Shown: piece after piece, positions 57,227 to 64,000 of the stretch | Numbering within the stretch: position 1 is the first letter of the stretch | Layout: every line of letters begins with the position of its first letter | Assembly (NCBI GenBank): GCA_035578175.1 | Contig: JAQMRL010000001.1 | Span: 436,070,045 to 436,134,044, forward strand | DNA: 64,000 bases | Source: Catonia carolina | Lineage: Eukaryota; Arthropoda; Insecta; Hemiptera; Achilidae | Reading direction: 5' to 3' | The notes under the pieces: model-generated | What the model was told of the DNA's origin: nothing | Database searches by the model: none | Seen by the model: the letters and a program-made list of their open reading frames with translations, nothing else | Made by a program: the position numbers and the translations under genes

Positions 57227-57242
57227 GGCCCTGAAAAGGGCC
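57227..57242 (-). promoter_or_regulatory. Histone mRNA-type 3' stem-loop
   Basis: The minus strand reads GGCCCTTTTCAGGGCC: a 6-bp stem with loop TTTC, exactly the metazoan replication-dependent histone mRNA consensus, with AAAC before and ACCAAAC after, as the SLBP-binding site usually has. No core histone coding sequence lies upstream on either strand. Confidence 0.8.
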
Positions 57243-57636
57243 GTTTAAGCGGTGGTCGTCTTGGAGAGGGGTCGGTCGTAGTCGTCGTGGCGGTCGAGGA
57301 GCTGGGTGACACGGCGTGTCGTCGTCCAGCGGAGACGTCATCTTCTTCCCTCGCAGTAGTGCGTCGATGGCTGCTTCGTCGGGTCCGGTGGGCGTAAGGG
57401 TCGGTCGAGAGACCGCTGTGGGCATCGCTCGCGTCAGCGGTCGATGACGGTCCGGTCGACGGCTTACGGTGACGGGTCGGCGAGCGGAAGCATCATCTTC
57501 TCTCTTGCGGGGTCGTCAATTAGTCTCACTGGAGTCCGGCAGCCGTGTGCCGTGGTGGACGTCTTGTCTGCTGTCTGGTTCGAAATGAAGGTCTCGGTGT
57601 CTTGATTGGAATTGAATCGCTGATCAGTGCAGCGCT

Positions 57637-57645
57637 CTTTATATA
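57637..57645 (-). promoter_or_regulatory. TATA box of the GC-rich island
   Basis: TATATAAAG on the minus strand, followed by AGCGCTGCACTGATCAGC. It has the same TATATAAAGAG core as the motif at 56958-56966, ~680 bp away, suggesting a duplicated promoter unit. Confidence 0.5.
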
Positions 57646-57803
57646 GCTGCCGGGAGTGCTGTGGCAGAGAGCGGCTACTGGTTTGGCCTTGATGACAAAG
57701 GCCTTTGCGGTGCGCAGCCGAAAGCTTTGTCGTTATGCCGTCAAAGGCCGGAAGAACTATTGAAGCCGGCAACACAGTAGAAGGGGTGGCGGTGACACTT
57801 TAT

Positions 57804-58375
57804 TAATACGTATACTTTTATAGCTAACCCAATTGTTACTTTTTCATTCTATTATCTACTCTTTACCATTTTATGAATGAAGAACTAGAAATTCCTTGAA
57901 CCATATTCGTCTTCGATATTGTCACAATATTTATTATGAATAGGCTAATTTTGGTAATTAAATGAGTCTTACTAGAGTGGTGTACTTTTTTAACGTCTAA
58001 ATGTGTAATGTTTGAAACGATATTGTAATATAGACCTACCGAAGGCTATGCAAATTTACTGGCTGTTCAAAACTGCACAGTTGTAAAAAAAGACAAATAA
58101 AGGGGAAAAATGTACCCTCCTAATACTAGCCGAATTCTGGTTATTACGCTCTGTTTTTATTCGAAAATAAAACGCTGACGAATAGTAATGTAAAGCTGTA
58201 TTTTATTATTTTTAATACAAATCCTAGATATATTGAAAGAAAAATTGTCACTGCATTTTTCTTGAGAAAAAAGTACCCTACATAAGTTCAATCAATTCTT
58301 ACAGCCGCATTGTAATTTTGACAATTCAATTGTCTTTTCGTTCTAGTAGTGTTATTGCTCACAACAGTAAAGTCA
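57804..58375. other. AT-rich sequence, nothing secure
   Basis: About 570 bp; may include the start of the Tigger relic, but no terminal repeat was identified. Confidence 0.4.
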
Positions 58376-58379
58376 CTCA

Positions 58380-58635
58380 AAATGACAAAAGAATTGCAAA
58401 TTACCAATTTCACCGATTCCAATGTTTAGATTGACCGATTTAAAACACATCACGGTAATGTTCATCGTCAGATATTTAAAGAAGTAGTGTTCAGTGGAGA
58501 CGCCGCTAAATCGTGGAAAGAAAATGTTTTACCCTCGCTGCTAAAGGATTACGAAAGGATTACTTGTATCCCGCCTAATACGCTTTCAATCCAATACGAT
58601 AACATGAAGCTATCCCTGAAGAATCGAATTAATCG
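58380..58635 (+). pseudogene. pogo/Tigger transposase fragment
   Basis: Plus-strand pieces: IDRFKTHHGNVHRQIFKE, then (after a shift) VVFSGDAAKSWKENVLPSLL and KDYE. In Tigger/pogo transposases the CENP-B-type DNA-binding domain reads 'W..RFK.RHGI..R...GEA...' and is followed by 'W....LP.LL..Y...DI.N.DET'. The expected DET catalytic block is absent: after KDYERI the sequence departs. A stop lies upstream of IDRF. The open frame at 58487-58741 covers only part of this and is not a gene. Confidence 0.75.
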
Positions 58636-58639
58636 GATT

Positions 58640-60630
58640 TTATTGTATACAGAAAATTATTTTATTACTGTAGGATTGTTTCTCTTTGTTTGTTTGTACC
58701 GCCATAACTTTACGACAATTCAACGTGTATTGACGAGTTAAGTATAAAATCATTTCTTTTGAATGGCAGAATGTTCGTAGGGATAATTTACTTAAATGAA
58801 ACAAAGATGATGGATTTAATATTTAAAAAATTCTTTCTTGTTTAGACATGAAGGGCTTCCGACGAATCCTTTCTTACGCGTTTTTACGTAGGCTATGATT
58901 TATTCAACAATATTAGTTTGTAATTTTTTTATGATATACTTTTTCAATTTAACAGAATACATTATTTAGTAAATAACACAATAATTAGCCTAATGCTGTG
59001 TCATAGCCAACCAGCAGAAGCAAGGCTTGGGCTCTGGCTGCACAAGTTCACGCAGCCATAACGCGTCGTAACCATTATATTATATGTACTAACAATAATA
59101 ATGTATGAAACCGAATCAATAGATGAAAAGAAATCAACAAATAGGGATTGACTTTAGGTTTTTTTAACGATGAATTTTTTTATTTTTAAGAAGGTCGTTC
59201 CAGAAAATTTAAGTCAAAGTCCTATACATTTTCTGGTACCCATATTTTAATAATTTTAAATGCAAGATTACTTTGTCGGATCGAATTTGTTGGAGGTTTG
59301 ATCTAGGTGGGACTTGGTGATATTTATCAGTTTATAAGGAACGTATTCATATTGTCTAGTAGTTAATGTTAAAGTTATTTTAGGTGTTTTATATCTGCTT
59401 AATGAAGCATCGCAAAGTTGGTGTTTATTGGTACGGGTTTCCATTTAACATTACATTTTCATTTAACATATCACCAATTTAAGAAACTTCGTAGGCCTAT
59501 ATACAATAAATAGAGTTATTTTTCGAAAAATTTGCATTCCTTGAAATTTTTAATAACATAAAAAATAGTTACGATAATAAAAATTAATTGTTTAGTTTTA
59601 CCTATAATTTTTAATTGATTTTATAAAGTTTTGATTTTCTATCATATTTTATAATGCCTGTTAATTAAGCAAGACATTTATTTTTATGATGTAATTTTGT
59701 AGATTTGTATGTCTTATAAATATTAAGTACGATTTCTGAATACATACAAAGTCTGTTACTTAGTTCCCGCTTAGCTTGGGTGTGTTTGAGTGGATGGAAT
59801 CTAGAAGTCAGACGAGTATTTGTTTGTTATGCCAAATGCAGTGGGTCCCCAAGCCATCCCAAGTGCTTTTCTCACGTTTTATGTAATGGGAAAGGGAAGA
59901 TAGAACAGAGTCCTTAGTCAAAGACAAGAGGAGAGTGGTCGGCTATAATTGTTCTTTGTTCTGACAGTAAAAGAGAGACAGGCTTTGTGTACACTGTGGG
60001 GATGTGTGTCATGGCTGAAATAGCATTCTGTAGTTGACATATTTGTGCCGAGTATTCTTGAATTTCTTCCTCCACAAACACTTTCTATTTTGCCAATTTC
60101 GATGATTTTTTTCTAAAATAACAGTTTTTTTGTTGTACCATTTATAACTTAAGTAAATATTAAACATTATTGTTGAAATGGATGTCAGTTTAAGTTTACT
60201 TCCTGCCTCTTCTATCTGCGGTTAATTAATTGTAAAAAAATTATATTCAAGTGCAAGAAAAATATTATGTGTTAAAATTTTCACAAAACTGAATATCATT
60301 GCAAAATACTTTTAACCGATACAAAATAAAAATACTAGAATTTCATACAATTAAAATTATTTTTTTTACCTCTCACTTTTACGGGAAATCTGTAAATTTT
60401 TTTAAGCCTTTTCCTAAGTTATAGAGTACCTTAACGTGTTTTTACAAGTAGTAGGTAGGCTCAGTGCTATATTAATTCAACACGTAATCCATTAAATTAT
60501 TGATTAAGTTCACAAGTCGAAATTTAAGATTCTAACGCCGCTCCCGAAGTAGGAAATTGCTAAACTAAATTTATGCCGAGTTTACATTGAAAACGACTTT
60601 ACATAAAATAAAATTCAAGTTTATAAAATA
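58640..60630. other. About 2 kb without a recognised element
   Basis: AT-rich with a GC-richer patch at 59760-60010 ('gcttgggtgtgtttgagtgg', 'gtgggtccccaagcc'). No coding or repeat signal recognised; TAGGCCTA at 59492. Confidence 0.45.
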
Positions 60631-60694
60631 CTAGCAACCCCCCTCCCCCGTTCGCTTCACAGCAGCTAATGTACCCCTCATTAAATTACTATTT

Positions 60695-60875
60695 TAAAAC
60701 CTATCTATATACAATATTTGTGGTTTTGTTGCCCTGTGGCAGCAAAATAAATTGTTTTTCTGCCCTTCCAGCTTGGCAAGTCCGACATAAAATTGTCCAT
60801 GAGTGAAGGAAGCATTCTCGTCTCAAATCGATGCCCACCGTTTTAAATGTTTGTCCCTGCGATTTAACAGAATTG
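60695..60875 (-). pseudogene. Helitron helicase C-terminus, frameshifted
   Basis: Frame 1 reads SVKSQGQTFKTVGIDLRREC, the Pif1-like helicase motif V/VI region ('AQGQTF..VGI.L...CF'). A second frame gives HGQFYVGLAKL, and the first frame resumes with GNKTTNIVYR, the usual end of RepHel proteins. So there are at least two shifts. The Rep domain and the ATP-binding motifs are deleted. Confidence 0.85.
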
Positions 60876-61017
60876 CATAGAATGCATAGAAGAATACCGA
60901 TGGAAAAAACGAGACAGTTGATATATGTGGCTGAGATAAGAGACAGTAATACGTGGGTGCGGCACGCAAAATAATCGGAAATATAATATGACTCCTCACT
61001 TCCTGTCGAATGAAAAC

Positions 61018-61092
61018 AAATAATAATAAACATAAAATAAACATAAAACATAAAATAAACATAAAATAAACATAAACATAATAATAAACATT
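61018..61092. repeat. AAACATAAAAT minisatellite within the Helitron
   Basis: Repeated 'aaacataaaat' and 'aataaacat' units. It separates the helicase remnant from the 5' part of the Helitron and gives rise to unsupported open frames. Confidence 0.85.
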
Positions 61093-61444
61093 AAAAATTC
61101 GGCAATATTCAAAATTTTTAATGTTTTTGAAATCGAATGTTATTCTTCACGTTTTTCTATGAAATATAAAAGTTGAATCGTGCTTCTAGCCCAAAAAATA
61201 CACCAGAGGACTTAGAAAAATTAAAAGTGCTATGCACCCGTTAAACTAAACATGCGACATCGTCACAGTTTAAGTTGCTTAACTCACTTAATTAAAGTTA
61301 CTTAAGGTTGCAAAATAGCCTATATTGATCAGAAAGCTCTAAGCTATGCAACAATGAAAGATTTTTTTAAATCAGTTCAGTAGTTTCTGATATTACCTCA
61401 TACAAACAAACAGACGTTCTTCTTTATTATATTAGTATAGATTT

Positions 61445-64000
61445 TTTATTGTAGCCTATATTTAATTTTTTGTCACCGGGTTCTGTGTCACGAAGTTCTG
61501 TCACTGGACTGTGTCTCCACTCACGTTTATTTACCATGTTAATTTTTTGCAAATTTTGTGTTATCACATTCACTAATTGTTTCCATTCACAGATTGTGAA
61601 TTTCCTAAAGAGAAAATATAAAAACATTAAAAAGAAATTTTTAAATAAATAAGTTTTTAATGGGAAAGACAAGTAAATTTTTAAAATCATTAACAGTACT
61701 GTCTCTTTGACGTTAAAATAATAACATTTTAATGAAGTTCTTTTGAGTTACAAACTATTTATTTATTATTTTATCATGAGCACTCCCCTCCAAAAAAAAT
61801 TCAATAGCATACTGATGACGAGATTAAACCAAAGAAAAATATAAAGATCTCATTAGATTTAAACTACAAAGGTTTCTTAAAAAATAAAATCCCCAAATTG
61901 ATTTACTGATATCAGAATGTAGCTGATTTACATGATTTCTTAAAGAGACTATCATCAAAAACCACTCCTAAATATTTTATTTCTTTTACCTGTTCAATTA
62001 CAATTTTAGCTGTTCGGGAAGGGATAAAAATAATATTTTGCTTTAGTATAGGCCTACATAAGTATTTATTTTTAACCTTTCAGACATAAGTGATTGAAAT
62101 GCTAATATTTTTGTTCTCATCTTTAAATTCCTAAGAAGTAAATATGCTGAAATTCAGCCCTCTAGGTGATCGAGAAGTTAGAGAATTATTTAGCATTGAG
62201 TGAGTGAATTAATGAGCCAGTGAGGGTTTTCGATGTTTCATAACAGACCTAAATATACTTTCAGTTCACCGGCTAGAATATATAATTTTAAATAATGTTG
62301 TTATTGATTATTAAATTAGCAGTATTAAGGTTAGATTAAGCACAATAACAATTATGTAAAAAAATAAATGAAATCCTAATTACTTTTTATTCACTTTCAT
62401 TGCGTTTTGCGTTTCAGTAAATTTAATTCCCCGTACGTTGTAGTCACCTAGTATTATAGTGATTAACTAAATTTACATTGATTTAAAAATAAATTATTTC
62501 ACATTTTAAATTAGTTTGTACATAGCTTGGAGCTACTACAGTAAGTGTTAATTAATGTCGGCATCAACACCAATAATTTTTTTTTTAAATTACACTAGTA
62601 TGTATTCGATATAATATTAAAAAATGCTTAATAAATAATACTATTACATATTTAATCCAATTTTATTTTAGTTTTTTAATTAAATTAATTGAAATGGAAT
62701 TTGTTATAATTTAATATTCTATTTAAAAAATAATAATATGTAAGTTATGCTTCTATTAAAATAAAATAAAATAAAATATGCTGTCCTTCATAAAAGAAGA
62801 AATTAAACAACATAGCGAAAAACATTTTTACCGAAATTAGAAGACCATCAGAATCTATTAGCGATTAACCTCATCGACAACAGCGAAGATACTCACAGAC
62901 TGAAACGTTTTAAAACACTAGATTTACCTCTACGATTTTGTTAATCATTTAAACTTCGTTATTATCTCTATCATCGTCATCATTTCCAGCTTCACCAGCT
63001 TTGTGATTCGGGGTGTTGATTCACAGTTCATCAAGTTAAAAAGAAAGAAAGATACTCTATTATATTTATTTTTGTAGGCCTAAATTTAAAAAAAGTAAAA
63101 AAGTGTTGAACTACAATGTTTAATAAAACAATATTACTTTATTATTAATAATTTAGTAGCTAAATGTAAAAAGTAGAGGGCTAAATCTAGGAAAAGTTTA
63201 TAATTACTTTTTTTTATCTCTTTGGATTGACTTTGTAAATTATAGATTTTAATACCGGATTCGAAATTTATCTTCAATGAACTGAATTCACAATTCTTTG
63301 TTTAGTTCATTATGTATTAAAGGGTATACATAATTAAAGTAAAGAATACGAATATCATTTGTTTTTTGAACGCCAATTGTAACCTATTTTATGTTTTATA
63401 AGGTAAATAATAACAAAAATAAAGATTATACAAAAAAGTTAAAATTTATAAGCGTAATAAATTTAGAGAGACATTGATTTAGAAATACAAGTAGATCTTT
63501 TAAGTTCTTTATTCCTAATTTTTTGGTGATAAGGATTTTCTATAGTAATATATTGTTAAAAAAAATGGGTAAAAACGTCGTTCATGATTACTTTGTGTAT
63601 AATATCGTTAAGTAAAAGTAATTTTAGTTAAATTTTCCACTTTTGTACTTTTTAACATTTCTCCAGACTTTTGTAAAACTTATTTGTTACTTTTTGATAC
63701 GAGTTTTATTTTTAATTTAGAAAAACCATCATTGACAATTACTAGGCTTACATGTTAAAACACGAAACCTTAGAACTCAAAAGTTTCTAATAAAAATATG
63801 TTTTATAGATTTCTGTAAATTTTAATGATTCGTGTAGCCTATAATGATTCGTTAATCATTCGTTTAATGATTCGTTATTCTGTTTTGTTCGAAATTACCT
63901 TCTCAGTTTTGATAAATTTACAGAACCCTCTAATTAAATTCATACCTAAAACTTATTTTAAAACGCATTAAAATATTTCAGTAAATTTATTTCTGATTTA
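61445..64000. other. AT-rich region, nothing recognised
   Basis: About 2.5 kb. A short (AAAAT)n repeat lies at 62757-62778 and 'aatgattcgtt' units recur at about 63825-63880. TAGGCCTA at 62049 and 63075. No coding, tRNA-like or paired terminal-repeat signal. Confidence 0.5.

Larger units (their letters stand above)
57110..57796 (-). other. GC-rich island with histone-type 3' stem-loop, no recognised protein
   Basis: This is the most GC-rich stretch in the window. On the minus strand it has a TATA box (TATATAAAGAG at 57645) and, ~400 nt downstream, a perfect histone-type stem-loop at 57227-57242. Two open frames (57775-57464 and 57425-57099) are rich in P, R, D and T and match no histone or other family I know. 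Two short related segments, AGAAGATGATGCTTCCGCT and GAAGAAGATGACGTCTCCGC, suggest internal duplication. It may be the U3 part of an LTR, a captured promoter or transcript, or a non-coding replication-dependent transcript. Confidence 0.5.
55563..57797 (-). mobile_element. Possible solo LTR (about 1.2 kb without its insertions)
   Basis: On the minus strand the interval starts TGTCACCGCCACC and ends TAAGTGTCACA, the TG...CA form of LTRs. The flanks CTATAT (55557-55562) and CTTTAT (57798-57803) could be a 6-bp duplication with one mismatch. Inside are a minus-strand TATA box and initiator-like motif (56966/56943) and a second TATA (57645). A SINE (55667-55852) and a foldback MITE (56004-56836) account for about 1 kb. 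No second LTR or gag-pol is present, so this is a hypothesis. Confidence 0.4.
60631..61441 (-). mobile_element. Helitron, internally deleted (811 bp)
   Basis: On the minus strand it begins TCTATACTAATATAATAAAG, the typical start of a widespread insect Helitron group, followed by a TTTGTTTGTATG block. It ends GGGGTTGCTAG, so it has the 5' TC and 3' CTRR ends, and lies between A and T (A at the 5' flank, T at the 3' flank), the Helitron target. The usual hairpin before CTAG is degenerate here. Only the last part of the helicase remains. Confidence 0.85.

Noticed and set aside
57099..57775. Two GC-rich minus-strand open frames as viral or host proteins
   Set aside because: Composition (P, R, T, D rich) follows from high GC, no domain is recognised, and the frames are interrupted. 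Kept only as part of the GC-rich island.
1..64000. CRISPR array or prokaryotic defence system
   Set aside because: No regularly spaced short direct repeats, no operons and no ribosome-binding sites; tRNA-derived SINEs and target-primed LINEs indicate an animal nuclear genome.

Overview
The window looks like nuclear DNA from an insect or other arthropod, most likely gene-poor, repeat-rich DNA. It is roughly 70% A+T and has no bacterial operon structure. Almost everything recognisable is a transposable element of insect type: piggyBac, mariner, a Tc1-like element with a DUF4817-type helix-turn-helix, pogo/Tigger, Helitron, Jockey-type LINEs and tRNA-derived SINEs. The mix would suit a hemipteran, but the species cannot be fixed from sequence alone. 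I found no convincing host protein-coding gene, rRNA or functional tRNA. The longest open frame (21.4-22.7 kb) is a retrotransposon reverse transcriptase.

Layout. 0-6 kb: copies of a ~960-bp element (called family A here), LINE 3' tails, a rearranged mariner relic present twice (one copy empty, one carrying family A), and a tRNA-like SINE. 7.3-8.7 kb: a hairpin-rich SINE (SINE-V) carrying a nested SINE and a MITE, then a LINE tail. 9.0-10.5 kb: a 38-bp-arm perfect palindrome beside a deleted piggyBac with intact TTAA sites. 11-17 kb: two more family A copies. 17.3-18.4 kb: a 1.1-kb foldback element. 18.8-25.5 kb: LINE fragments, a long Jockey-type RT, and a nest of LINE, Tc1-like and family A pieces inside a family A copy. 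26.5-33 kb: SINEs and a LINE C-terminus. 33.3-42.2 kb: family A and a cluster of SINE-V copies in alternating orientation. 42-48 kb: mostly unrecognised sequence with one TIR element. 48.5-55.1 kb: SINEs, LINE tails and family A. 55.5-57.8 kb: a possible solo LTR carrying a SINE, an 833-bp foldback MITE and, on its GC-rich side, a perfect histone-type 3' stem-loop. 58-64 kb: a pogo/Tigger relic, a deleted Helitron, then nothing recognisable.

The elements do not act as a pathway; their interest is their history. Target-site duplications, one empty/filled site pair and several nested insertions let the order of events be read directly. Main points for follow-up: family A (asymmetric ends, AAAAAT target, no coding capacity), SINE-V (a chain of hairpins with an AAC tail), the histone stem-loop in a non-histone GC island, the palindrome abutting piggyBac, and strong enrichment of the octamer TAGGCCTA.
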